Below are positions 44,395 to 52,203 of a stretch of 64,000 nt of DNA, one piece after another. Within the stretch, counting starts at the first letter, position 1. Each line of letters starts with the position of its first letter. The stretch is from UBA8752 sp002172485. GTDB taxonomy: Bacteria > Bacteroidota > Bacteroidia > Flavobacteriales_D > Sanyastnellaceae. Location of the stretch: the NCBI GenBank assembly GCA_042089915.1, contig JBELJZ010000003.1, positions 62,001 to 126,000 of the forward strand, written 5' to 3'. Made by a program: the position numbers and the translations under genes. Below the pieces are notes generated by a model that ran no database searches, had not been told where the DNA came from, and worked only from the letters and a program-made list of their open reading frames with translations.

Positions 44395-45075
44395 ATGCGC
44401 ATTGACATTCTCTCTGCCGTGCCCGACTTGCTCCAAGGGCCATTCAGCGAAAGCATCATCGGCCGTGCCCGCAAAGCCGGCGTGGTGGAAGTCGAAGTCC
44501 ACGACATCCGGAAATGGACCACCGACAAGCACGGCAAGATTGACGACACCCCATTTGGAGGAGGCGCCGGCATGGTCATGGCCATTCAACCCATTGTGGA
44601 TGCCATCGCCGACCTGAAAAGCCAACGCGATTACGACAAGGTCATTTACCTGACGCCCGATGGAGAGCGACTGACGCAGCCCCGGGTGAATCAGCTGAGC
44701 CTTTGCGGCAACCTCATTCTGCTCTGCGGCCACTACAAGGGAGTTGACCAGCGGATCCGAGAGCAGGTCATCAACCTCGAGTTGAGCATTGGCGACTACG
44801 TGCTCAGTGGAGGTGAATTGGCTGCCGCCGTGCTGGCCGATGCGCTCGTCCGACTCGTTCCCGGTACCATTGGTGACGGCGAAAGCGCATTGACCGACAG
44901 CTTCCAGGATGGCCTACTCGCGCCCCCGGTCTACACTCGGCCGGCCGATTGGAATGGCCACAAGGTCCCCGACGTCCTTCTGGGCGGGCACCACGCCGAA
45001 ATTGAAAAGTGGAGGATGGAGCAGGCCTTGGAGCGCACAAAACGACTTCGCCCCGACCTGTTGGACGAGGCGTGA
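44395..45075 (+). CDS. trmD: tRNA (guanine-N1-)-methyltransferase TrmD
   Basis: The 226-residue product is TrmD, which methylates G37 of tRNAs reading CNN and prevents frameshifting. It has the trefoil-knot SPOUT fold: MRIDILSAVP at the start, GGGAGMVM, LLCGHYKGVDQR, and LSIGDYVLSGGELAA, then VPDVLLGGHHAEI in the C-terminal domain. ATG 44395 matches the family start; a TTG upstream overlaps the remnant frame. The gene is followed by rplS, an order kept in many bacteria. Confidence 0.96.
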   Translation: MRIDILSAVPDLLQGPFSESIIGRARKAGVVEVEVHDIRKWTTDKHGKIDDTPFGGGAGMVMAIQPIVDAIADLKSQRDYDKVIYLTPDGERLTQPRVNQLSLCGNLILLCGHYKGVDQRIREQVINLELSIGDYVLSGGELAAAVLADALVRLVPGTIGDGESALTDSFQDGLLAPPVYTRPADWNGHKVPDVLLGGHHAEIEKWRMEQALERTKRLRPDLLDEA

Positions 45076-45082
45076 AATGTCG

Positions 45083-45090
45083 TAATATTG
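45083..45090 (+). promoter_or_regulatory. Putative -7 box TAATATTG for rplS
   Basis: TAATATTG differs from TAnnTTTG at one base and is followed by CAC. It would give a leader of about 30 bases, which is long for this window and could allow control by ribosomal protein binding. Confidence 0.4.
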
Positions 45091-45126
45091 CACCCCGTTA
45101 ATTCGGACACGCATATCCCCATCGAC

Positions 45127-45489
45127 ATGGATCGTCTTCGTCAAATCTCCCAACAGCTCACCCCCATTCAGGATTGGCCTGAGTTCGGTGCAGGTGACAC
45201 CGTCAAGATCAGCTACAAGATCAAGGAGGGCTCCAAAGAGCGTACCCAGGTCTTTCAGGGCATCGTGATTCAGCGCCGCGGCGAGGGACCGAGCGAGACC
45301 TTCACGGTTCGGAAGATGGCCTCCGGTGTCGGCGTCGAGCGAGTGTTCCCGATCAGCAGCCCCTTCCTCGAGAACATCGAGGTCATGAAGCAAGGCAAGG
45401 TGCGCCGTGCCCGCATCTATTACCTGCGCGGCCTGACGGGCAAGTCTGCACGAATCAAGGAAAAGCGGTCCTTCACGGCTGCGAAGTAA
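45127..45489 (+). CDS. rplS: 50S ribosomal protein L19
   Basis: The 120-residue product matches bacterial L19: FGAGDTVKISYKIKEGSKERTQVFQGIVIQRRG, then ETFTVRKMASGVGVERVFPISSP and the basic end RRARIYYLRGLTGKSARIKE. It sits at the interface of the two ribosomal subunits. ATG 45127 gives the family N-terminus, though the frame is open 13 codons upstream. A strong hairpin follows. Confidence 0.96.
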   Translation: MDRLRQISQQLTPIQDWPEFGAGDTVKISYKIKEGSKERTQVFQGIVIQRRGEGPSETFTVRKMASGVGVERVFPISSPFLENIEVMKQGKVRRARIYYLRGLTGKSARIKEKRSFTAAK

Positions 45490-45511
45490 TTCCCACTTCC
45501 CAGTCTTCTCG

Positions 45512-45546
45512 CGAAGCCGGTCCCCTGGGGTCCGGCTTCGTGGTTT
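45512..45546 (+). terminator. Intrinsic terminator after rplS
   Basis: A 9-bp stem CGAAGCCGG/CCGGCTTCG encloses an inner CCCC/GGGG pairing and is followed by TGGTTTTC. The T-run is short, but the stem is very stable. Confidence 0.75.
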
Positions 45547-45563
45547 TCGGACCTGTCCAGCCT

Positions 45564-45570
45564 TACCTTG
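45564..45570 (+). promoter_or_regulatory. Putative -7 box TACCTTG for cutC
   Basis: TACCTTG followed by CCC resembles TAnnTTTG minus one T. It ends 7 bases before the ATG at 45578 and lies after the rplS terminator. Confidence 0.4.
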
Positions 45571-45577
45571 CCCGGTG

Positions 45578-46321
45578 ATGGACAGCCCCTTCGATCTTCA
45601 GATTGTCTGCAGCACGCCCGGCGATGTTTCCCGGGCTGTTCGAGGCGGAGCGACGCGCATTGAATTGGCCGGCTGCTATACGGCCGGTGGGGTCACCCCT
45701 TCTCCCGGCACCATTGAAGCGGGCATCGCCGCCACCGATTTGCCGGTGATTGTCGCATTGCGTCCCCGAGAAGGTCACCTGGTCTTCACTTCTTCCGAAA
45801 AAGAGATCATTCTGCGCGATGCTGAGTGGAGCCTGGAGCAAGGCGCAGCTCAGGTCCTCATCGGTGGGCTCAACGGCCACCTCGAGTTTGATTTTGATCT
45901 GCTTGAAACGGCCATCCAACGGTTTGGCGGCCACCGCATCATGGCGGGGCGGGCCATCGACAGCGCCAAAAAGCCCCACCGCGCCTTTGAGCAGTTGTCC
46001 CAACTTCCCATTGGCGGCTTGGCGTCCAGTGCCGGGTTCGGCAACGCCATCAAGGGCCACGAGACCCTGGTCGATTGGCAATCCAATGTGGACTTCGACA
46101 TCTACGCGTCCGGCGCAGTCTTGCCCCACGGTGCCGCGCGCATGTGGAACGCGGGGTTGTCCTGTTTCAGGGCATCCGCCCGGCACAGCGCTGGGGTCGC
46201 CCACGAAGGCCGCTGGTTTGAAGGAGAGCTCTACCCCGTGGACGCGAAGCGCGTCACCGCACTGGCCAAAGCCATACGGAAAGCCATCGCCGCTGAGGAA
46301 GCGGACGAATCCGAAGGCTAA
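45578..46321 (+). CDS. cutC: CutC family protein
   Basis: The 247-residue TIM-barrel protein matches CutC. RIELAGCYTAGGVTPSPGTIEAG near the N-terminus and GGLNGHLEFDFD in the middle are characteristic, followed by MAGRAIDSA. CutC was first linked to copper homeostasis, but its enzymatic role is unresolved. GTG 45575 directly precedes the chosen ATG 45578. The stop codon abuts the stop of the convergent ftcD gene with no base between. Confidence 0.9.
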   Translation: MDSPFDLQIVCSTPGDVSRAVRGGATRIELAGCYTAGGVTPSPGTIEAGIAATDLPVIVALRPREGHLVFTSSEKEIILRDAEWSLEQGAAQVLIGGLNGHLEFDFDLLETAIQRFGGHRIMAGRAIDSAKKPHRAFEQLSQLPIGGLASSAGFGNAIKGHETLVDWQSNVDFDIYASGAVLPHGAARMWNAGLSCFRASARHSAGVAHEGRWFEGELYPVDAKRVTALAKAIRKAIAAEEADESEG

Positions 46322-48022
46322 TCAAGCCCCCAACACCTCTACCACCCTCGCCCGAATCGCCGCTTCACGCGCTTCGGCCTCCTTTTCCAGCGCAGCACAG
46401 CGGGCCAGCATGGCATTGGCCTTGGCCCGGTCCTTCAGGTCGGCGGCATTGACCTGCACATTCATCACCGCGCCGAGTACGGCGGTCCTGGCGCACAGAG
46501 CGCCGACACCTGCATCCGTGATCGAATTGGGGTTGCCCCGATCGGCCATGTCGGCCATGACCTCCATGGACGCCAAAGCCACCTCTGCCACTTCCAGTGG
46601 GCTTTCCATGGCACCCAAGGTGGCTGCCTGAATGGCTGCATTGCGCTCGGCCTTCTGAGCCTCATTGCCCTTGGGCATTCCAAACGCCGCCATGATGGCA
46701 TCAAACGCAGCAGTGTCTTCGTCCACCAATTGAAGCAGTCGCGTTTGCAGCGACATGCCCCGCTCGGCCACTTCGCTGAACGTTTCCCAGCGGTCGTCCC
46801 ACCCGCGCTTGTGCGCGCTCAGATTGGCGACCATCGTGCCCAAAGAGACACCCAAGGCACCCACATAGGCTGAGATGGAACCGCCTCCAGGAGCGGGGCT
46901 TTCACTGGCCGTTTCTTCTGCAAATCCAGTGAGCGACATCGCCGCCAGAGGCGCTTGTGGTCCAGCGGCATCCTCGAGCAAATACTCAATAACCCGTTTG
47001 CGCGCATCGAACGGCGCGAGGTCGTCGAGGCCCAATGACTTCACGGCCACCTTGACTTTTTCCGCTTCGCTGATGCCCAGGCTGCGGTTCTGCTTCCGGA
47101 GGTAATGATGGGCGGCGTCAATCAACACCCGCTTCGGAATCAACCCCACGATTTCACTGCCTGTGACGCGCATGCCCCGGGCGATGGACCGCTCGCAAGC
47201 AGCGTCAAACGCTTCGTGCACCGTGGTGATGCTGATGTTGGTGAGGTTCAATGACAACTGTGCGATGCCGTACTCTTCGATGTACCAACCGATGCCCTTG
47301 ACACACTTCAACAGGCCCGGCTCCCGCATCGGGTTGCCATCCGCATCGTTCACCACCGGGCCCGTCAGCCCGCCTTCGCGCTTGACACGGCCATTCTCGC
47401 GGAGGTCAAAGGCGACCGCGTTGGCTCGGCGGCTGGACGTGGTATTGAGGTTGATGTTGTACGCCACGAGGAAGTCGCGTGCGCCCACCGCCGTGGCACC
47501 GGTACTGCGCGCCCGATCATTGAATTCCGCAGGACCGAAATCCGGCGCCCATTCAGGTTGGGACAGCTTGTCGAGGCCCTCGTATTCCCCTTTGCGGCAA
47601 TGGGCCAGGTTGCGGCGTTCCGGCGAAGTGGCAGCCTCCTCGTAGAAGTATCCAGGAATGCCCAAATCGTCTCCGATGCGCTGGCCCAAGGCATGCGCGG
47701 CAGCCTTGCAGTCCTCCATGGTCACGCCAGCCACCGGCACGAACGGACACACATCCGTGGCGCCCATTCGCGGGTGCTCTCCAGAGTGCTGGGACATGTC
47801 AATGAGCTCACCGGCCTTTTGAATCAACCGGAAAGCTGCCTCGACAATGGTCTCCGGCGGCCCGACGAAGGTGATGACCGTGCGATGTGTGGAACTACCG
47901 GGATCCACGTCGAGGAGGCGAACGCCTTCTACAGTCTCGACAACACAAGCAATGGCGTCAATCTTGGCGCGGTCGCGGCCCTCGCTGATGTTGGGTACGC
48001 ATTCGATGAGGCGGGTGGTCAT
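46322..48022 (-). CDS. ftcD: Bifunctional glutamate formimidoyltransferase / formimidoyl-THF cyclodeaminase
   Basis: The 566-residue product combines the two final steps of histidine degradation by the folate route. The N-terminal formiminotransferase part (about 1-330) has LIECVPNISEGRD, DVDPGSSTHRTVITFVG and HPRMGATDVCPFVPV. The C-terminal cyclodeaminase part has SPAPGGGSISAYVGALG and a helical body. The fusion allows channelling of formiminotetrahydrofolate. ATG 48022 begins the family N-terminus; the frame is open 49 codons further. It lies on the same strand as hutI with a tiny exported protein gene between. Confidence 0.94.
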   Translation of the reverse strand: MTTRLIECVPNISEGRDRAKIDAIACVVETVEGVRLLDVDPGSSTHRTVITFVGPPETIVEAAFRLIQKAGELIDMSQHSGEHPRMGATDVCPFVPVAGVTMEDCKAAAHALGQRIGDDLGIPGYFYEEAATSPERRNLAHCRKGEYEGLDKLSQPEWAPDFGPAEFNDRARSTGATAVGARDFLVAYNINLNTTSSRRANAVAFDLRENGRVKREGGLTGPVVNDADGNPMREPGLLKCVKGIGWYIEEYGIAQLSLNLTNISITTVHEAFDAACERSIARGMRVTGSEIVGLIPKRVLIDAAHHYLRKQNRSLGISEAEKVKVAVKSLGLDDLAPFDARKRVIEYLLEDAAGPQAPLAAMSLTGFAEETASESPAPGGGSISAYVGALGVSLGTMVANLSAHKRGWDDRWETFSEVAERGMSLQTRLLQLVDEDTAAFDAIMAAFGMPKGNEAQKAERNAAIQAATLGAMESPLEVAEVALASMEVMADMADRGNPNSITDAGVGALCARTAVLGAVMNVQVNAADLKDRAKANAMLARCAALEKEAEAREAAIRARVVEVLGA

Positions 48023-48056
48023 GGCGTCGGATTCGTTCCGCCAAACTACATCCGAT

Positions 48057-48281
48057 TCAGTCGCAGATACTGCCCCTCTGGGCAAGCAATTCCAACAAAT
48101 CAGGTGCGCCAATCTGGCCGTCCCCATCGAGGTCGTAATCCGCCACCCACGAGGTGTGGCTGAGGTCATCCCCTAGCAGTCCGGCCGATTCGATTTGATC
48201 GGTGAATTGAATGGTCTGGGCAGACACCCCAAAGCACAGGGCGACCAGCCCGGTCGAAAGCACGGTGGATTTGAGGTTCAT
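48057..48281 (-). CDS. Tiny exported protein with one EF-hand/dockerin-like loop
   Basis: The 74-residue product has a signal peptide ending VSAQ at residue 22, leaving a mature peptide of 52 residues. Residues 50-61 read DLDGDGQIGAPD, a full calcium-loop pattern with Asp at 1, 3, 5 and 12, Gly at 6 and Ile at 8, followed by LLELLAQRGSICD. This resembles one dockerin repeat, as seen near the ends of many secreted Bacteroidota proteins. It could be a free small protein or the remnant of a larger one. A CATTTTCG box lies 4 bases upstream of its ATG. Confidence 0.68.
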   Translation of the reverse strand: MNLKSTVLSTGLVALCFGVSAQTIQFTDQIESAGLLGDDLSHTSWVADYDLDGDGQIGAPDLLELLAQRGSICD

Positions 48282-48285
48282 TCGG

Positions 48286-48293
48286 CGAAAATG
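48286..48293 (-). promoter_or_regulatory. Putative -7 box CATTTTCG for the EF-hand protein gene
   Basis: On the minus strand CATTTTCG fits TAnnTT(T/C)G except for the first base. Four bases (CCGA) separate it from the ATG at 48281. Confidence 0.35.
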
Positions 48294-48337
48294 AAAGGCG
48301 CGTTGCGCGTTTCAGAACATCTCATTTTAATACGGGC

Positions 48338-49621
48338 TCACCCAACCCAATGCCCACGGAGCAGGACGCGTTCGGGAAGTGGGTCGCCAAAGGCATAGAG
48401 GGCTTCGTCCACAGACGACAGGGGTCGGGTGAGCATCAGGCTGGCCTCTTGGCCCACCGCCAAACCACCTACCTGCTCCGAAAGCCCCAAGGCCGCAGCC
48501 CCGTTCACCGTCGCCGCAGCCAAAGCTTCCATGGGCTCCAACCCCATCCTCAGGCACCCCATGGCCGCTGCGAGGTGCATGTTGCCCGAAGGCGCCGAGC
48601 CGGGATTGAAGTCGGTCGCAATGGCCAATGCACAACCGGCATCCACCAGCGTACGACCTGGCGTGTACGGCAAATCGAGGAAGAGCGAACACAACGGCAA
48701 GGCCACGGGGATGGTCGCCCCCGATGCCAATTCCGCCACATCGTCGGCCTCCAGCACTTCGAGGTGGTCCACGGACAGGGCCCCGTGCTCCACGCACAGC
48801 CCCACGCCACCCATGGCGGTGAACTGGTTGACGTGCACCTTGGCCGGCAGTCCCCACTTGTCCCCGGCTTCCAGCAACATCCGGGTCTCTTCCAGACCGA
48901 AATACCCGGACTCACAGAAAATGTCGACGTGGTCGGCCAACCCCTCGGCTGCAACCGCGGGCAAGACCTCATCCAACATGTGGCGTGTGTAGGCCATGGT
49001 GTCCGCGAACCCCTCGGGCACCGCGTGGCACCCCAGGAAGGTCGTCTTCACAGGAATGTGCCCCAGCTCCCCCAAGCGGCGCGCCACGCGCAGCATCTTC
49101 ATCTCGGATGCCATGTCCAAGCCGTATCCCGACTTGATTTCCACAGCGCCTGTTCCCATGCGCATCAGCCGCATCATGCGCTTCAGGGAGCGATCGAACA
49201 ACGCCTCCTCTTCCATCTCACGAAGGGCGCGGGCGCTGTTGAGAATGCCGCCTCCACGCGCTGCGATTTCCTGGTAACTCAAGCCCCGGATGCGGTCGAC
49301 CCATTCGCCGGCACGAGGCGCTGCATGGACCAAGTGGGTGTGGCTGTCCACCCAGGACGGCAACACGCAACGCCCATTCGCATCCACGACCTCCAAACCC
49401 GACCAATCGGCGATGCCCGGAAAGTCCGCCATGCTTCCGCCGTCCATGACCCGGCCGTCCTCCACGGCCAGCCAAGCATTTTCCAGCACCGGCATCCGGC
49501 GCATGTCCTGGCCCAACAAGCGGTTCAACGGGGTCTCCCCGAATCCAACGAGATGACCAATGTCCTTGATGAGCAACCTGCCTTGGGCGAATCCGGTTTC
49601 CATGGTCACAAGGTCGCACAT
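48338..49621 (-). CDS. hutI: Imidazolonepropionase HutI
   Basis: The 427-residue amidohydrolase-superfamily protein fits HutI, which opens imidazolone propionate to formiminoglutamate. Metal-binding DSHTHLVH, the motif IKSGYGLDMASEMKML, AVEIK, and ATDFNPGSAPSGNMHL are conserved in this enzyme. Its product feeds FtcD, encoded downstream on the same strand. ATG 49621 is used; ATG 49603 is an alternative. It is divergent from aroC with 31 bases between. hutH and hutU are not in the window. Confidence 0.94.
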   Translation of the reverse strand: MCDLVTMETGFAQGRLLIKDIGHLVGFGETPLNRLLGQDMRRMPVLENAWLAVEDGRVMDGGSMADFPGIADWSGLEVVDANGRCVLPSWVDSHTHLVHAAPRAGEWVDRIRGLSYQEIAARGGGILNSARALREMEEEALFDRSLKRMMRLMRMGTGAVEIKSGYGLDMASEMKMLRVARRLGELGHIPVKTTFLGCHAVPEGFADTMAYTRHMLDEVLPAVAAEGLADHVDIFCESGYFGLEETRMLLEAGDKWGLPAKVHVNQFTAMGGVGLCVEHGALSVDHLEVLEADDVAELASGATIPVALPLCSLFLDLPYTPGRTLVDAGCALAIATDFNPGSAPSGNMHLAAAMGCLRMGLEPMEALAAATVNGAAALGLSEQVGGLAVGQEASLMLTRPLSSVDEALYAFGDPLPERVLLRGHWVG

Positions 49622-49640
49622 CCCGCGAGACAGTGCCCTT

Positions 49641-49648
49641 TACATTTG
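49641..49648 (+). promoter_or_regulatory. -7 box TACATTTG for aroC
   Basis: TACATTTG matches TAnnTTTG exactly, as at the SRP RNA gene. Only CATC separates it from the ATG at 49653, so the transcript probably has no leader. Confidence 0.6.
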
Positions 49649-49652
49649 CATC

Positions 49653-50744
49653 ATGCCCGGCAACTCCTTCGGCTCAACCCTGCGCTTGACCACCTTCGGT
49701 GAATCCCACGGCCCCGCGATGGGCGGCGTGCTGGATGGCATGCCCGCCGGGGTGAAACTCGACTTGGAACGCATCCAAGGCGAATTGGACCGCAGGCGGC
49801 CCGGACAATCCGCTTTGACGACACAGCGTCAGGAATCGGACAGGGTGACGTTTCTCTCGGGTCTGCTGGACGAGACGACCACCGGCATGCCCATCGGTTT
49901 CTCCATCCCCAACGCCGATGCGCGGGGAAAGGACTACGACCACCTCCAAGACCGCTATCGCCCCAGCCATGCCGATTTCACCTACGATGCCAAGTACGGC
50001 TTTCGCGATGTGCGTGGCGGTGGGCGGGCCAGTGCGCGTGAAACGGTCTGCCGGGTGGTCGGCGGCGCCATTGCCCGACAACTGCTCGAGCAGATGCTGC
50101 CCGATGCCCCGCCCGCGGTGGGGGCCTACGTGGAGCGCATTCAGGACATTGCCATGCCCGCCCCGCCGGCGTATCACAGCCCAGAAGCGGTCGACGCCAC
50201 ACCGGTACGCTGTCCAGACCCGGGCACTGCGGAACGCATGATCCAGCGCATTGAGGCCGTACGAAAAGCCGGCGATACGGTGGGAGGAGCCGTGACGGTC
50301 GTGGCCACCCGCATTCCGGCCGGGTGGGGAGAACCCGTTTTTGACAAGCTGCACGCCGACCTGGCCAAAGCCCTCTGGAGCCTGCCTGCAGTGAAAGGAC
50401 TCGAACTCGGCAGTGGTTTCAGCGGCACGCTCATGCGCGGCTCGGAACACAACGATGCCTTTGTCGCCAAGGAAGGCGGTGTGGGCACCGCCACCAACCA
50501 CAGCGGCGGCATCCAAGGCGGAATCAGCAATGGGGAGGACATCGTGCTCCGCGTCGGCTTCAAACCCGTGGCCACCATCGTCCAAGCCCAGAGCACTGTC
50601 AATGCAGAGGGCATCCCTGTCACCGTGCAGGGCAAGGGCCGGCACGACCCTTGCGTTCTCCCCCGTGCGGTGCCGCTCGTGGAGTCCATGGTCCTCCTGG
50701 TGTTGGCGGACCACGCCCTCCGACAGCGCCAAGCCCGACTCTGA
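49653..50744 (+). CDS. aroC: Chorismate synthase
   Basis: The 363-residue product is chorismate synthase, the last step of the shikimate pathway, which uses reduced FMN. Motifs are TTFGESHGPAMGGVLDG at the start, RRRPGQSALTTQRQESD, the FMN-binding RGGGRASARETV, GSGFSGTLMRGSEHND and GGIQGGISNGEDI. The longer frame upstream overlaps hutI antisense and is rejected in favour of ATG 49653. Confidence 0.96.
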   Translation: MPGNSFGSTLRLTTFGESHGPAMGGVLDGMPAGVKLDLERIQGELDRRRPGQSALTTQRQESDRVTFLSGLLDETTTGMPIGFSIPNADARGKDYDHLQDRYRPSHADFTYDAKYGFRDVRGGGRASARETVCRVVGGAIARQLLEQMLPDAPPAVGAYVERIQDIAMPAPPAYHSPEAVDATPVRCPDPGTAERMIQRIEAVRKAGDTVGGAVTVVATRIPAGWGEPVFDKLHADLAKALWSLPAVKGLELGSGFSGTLMRGSEHNDAFVAKEGGVGTATNHSGGIQGGISNGEDIVLRVGFKPVATIVQAQSTVNAEGIPVTVQGKGRHDPCVLPRAVPLVESMVLLVLADHALRQRQARL

Positions 50745-50794
50745 ATCGGTAGATTGCGCTTTGCAACTCAACGTCTGAAACGCCCCCCACCTCC

Positions 50795-52195
50795 ATGCGC
50801 CTCGCCCTCCATTGGCAAGTCCTGATCGGCCTCGCAATCGGTGTTCTTTACGCCTGGCTCTCCATCACCTTCGGATGGAACGACTTCACCATTGACTACA
50901 TCAAGCCCTTCGGCGACATCTTCATCAATGTCCTGAAGCTCGTTGCAGTACCCCTCGTTCTCTTCAGCATCATTTCAGGTGTATCCAGCCTGGGGGACCC
51001 CGCCAAACTGGGCCGACTCGGCATCAAAACGGTGGTCACCTATTTGCTGACGACGATGACCGCCGTGATGGTGGGCCTACTCCTGGTCAACCTCTTCGAA
51101 CCTGGTGCGCGCGTCTCGGATGACCTGTTGGAATCCAACCGCATCCGTTACGAACTCTGGCGCGATGCCAACAACATCGAGGTCCTCGATGACATCAGCC
51201 TCAGAACGGAGCCCCGCCTGGCCGACAAGGTGAAGGCGCTCACCGCTGAGCAGGTCGAGATGAACGACTGGGTCATGGACAAGCTCAACAAGGCAGAGCG
51301 CACTAAGTCCAGCGGCCCGCTCCAACCCTTGGTGGATGTGGTCCCCACCAACATCTTCCAAGCCTTGGCGGACATGTCCATGCTCCAGATCATCTTCTTT
51401 GCCGTCTTCTTCGGCGTGGTGCTGGTGGGATTGCCCAAGGAAACGTCGGCCCCATTGACCAGGGCCATCGAGGCCTTGAATGAGGTCTTCGTCCAGATGG
51501 TCTGGATCGTGATGAAGGCCATGCCCATTTTCGTATTTGCCCTCATGGCAGGTCAGATTGTGAATGCCGCAGGCAGCGACCCGGAGATGTTCCGTCAGCT
51601 CCTCGAATACCTGCTCCAGTACAGCCTCGTCGTGGTGCTGGGACTGGCTTTCATGGTCTTTGTCTTCTACCCCTCCCTGGTGGCCGTTTGGGTCCGGAAG
51701 CTGGGCTACAAGCGCTTCATGAAAGGCATGCGGGACGCCCAGATCACCGCCTTTTCCACCTCCAGCTCCGTGGCCACCCTCCCGGTCACCATGGACTGCG
51801 TGCGCAACCGCATTGGCGTCTCCGAACGCACAACGAGCTTCGTCTTGCCCATCGGGGCCACGGTGAACATGGACGGCACGTCCCTTTATCAGGCTGTGGC
51901 CGTGGTGTCCTTGGCCCAATTCCACATGGTGGACCTCAGCCTCGCCCAGCAAGCTGTGATCGTGCTCACGGCCACCCTCGCCTCCATCGGCGCCGCAGCC
52001 GTCCCCAGCGCTGGACTGGTCTTGATGATCATCGTCCTCGAAAGTGTGGGCCTCAACCCCGCGTGGATTGCCCTGATTTTCCCAGTGGACCGCATTCTGG
52101 ACATGTGCCGCACCGTGGTCAACGTCACGGGTGATGGTGCCGTGTCCACGCTGATTGCCCACAGCGAGGACGAACTCGACATTCCGAACGCCTGA
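50795..52195 (+). CDS. Dicarboxylate/amino acid:cation symporter (DAACS family)
   Basis: The 466-residue membrane protein matches the GltP/GltT/DctA family. The core shows PLVLFSIISGVSSL, the hairpin serine motif STSSSVATLPVTMDC, the NMDGT sodium/substrate motif (IGATVNMDGTSLYQA) and the C-terminal NVTGDGAVSTL. A loop of about 85 residues after the third segment is longer than in GltPh. Substrates are probably glutamate, aspartate or C4-dicarboxylates; peptide and histidine breakdown by other genes here would yield glutamate. A weak box, TAGATTGC, lies near 50750. Confidence 0.9.
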   Translation: MRLALHWQVLIGLAIGVLYAWLSITFGWNDFTIDYIKPFGDIFINVLKLVAVPLVLFSIISGVSSLGDPAKLGRLGIKTVVTYLLTTMTAVMVGLLLVNLFEPGARVSDDLLESNRIRYELWRDANNIEVLDDISLRTEPRLADKVKALTAEQVEMNDWVMDKLNKAERTKSSGPLQPLVDVVPTNIFQALADMSMLQIIFFAVFFGVVLVGLPKETSAPLTRAIEALNEVFVQMVWIVMKAMPIFVFALMAGQIVNAAGSDPEMFRQLLEYLLQYSLVVVLGLAFMVFVFYPSLVAVWVRKLGYKRFMKGMRDAQITAFSTSSSVATLPVTMDCVRNRIGVSERTTSFVLPIGATVNMDGTSLYQAVAVVSLAQFHMVDLSLAQQAVIVLTATLASIGAAAVPSAGLVLMIIVLESVGLNPAWIALIFPVDRILDMCRTVVNVTGDGAVSTLIAHSEDELDIPNA

Positions 52196-52203
52196 CCCGC
52201 ACG

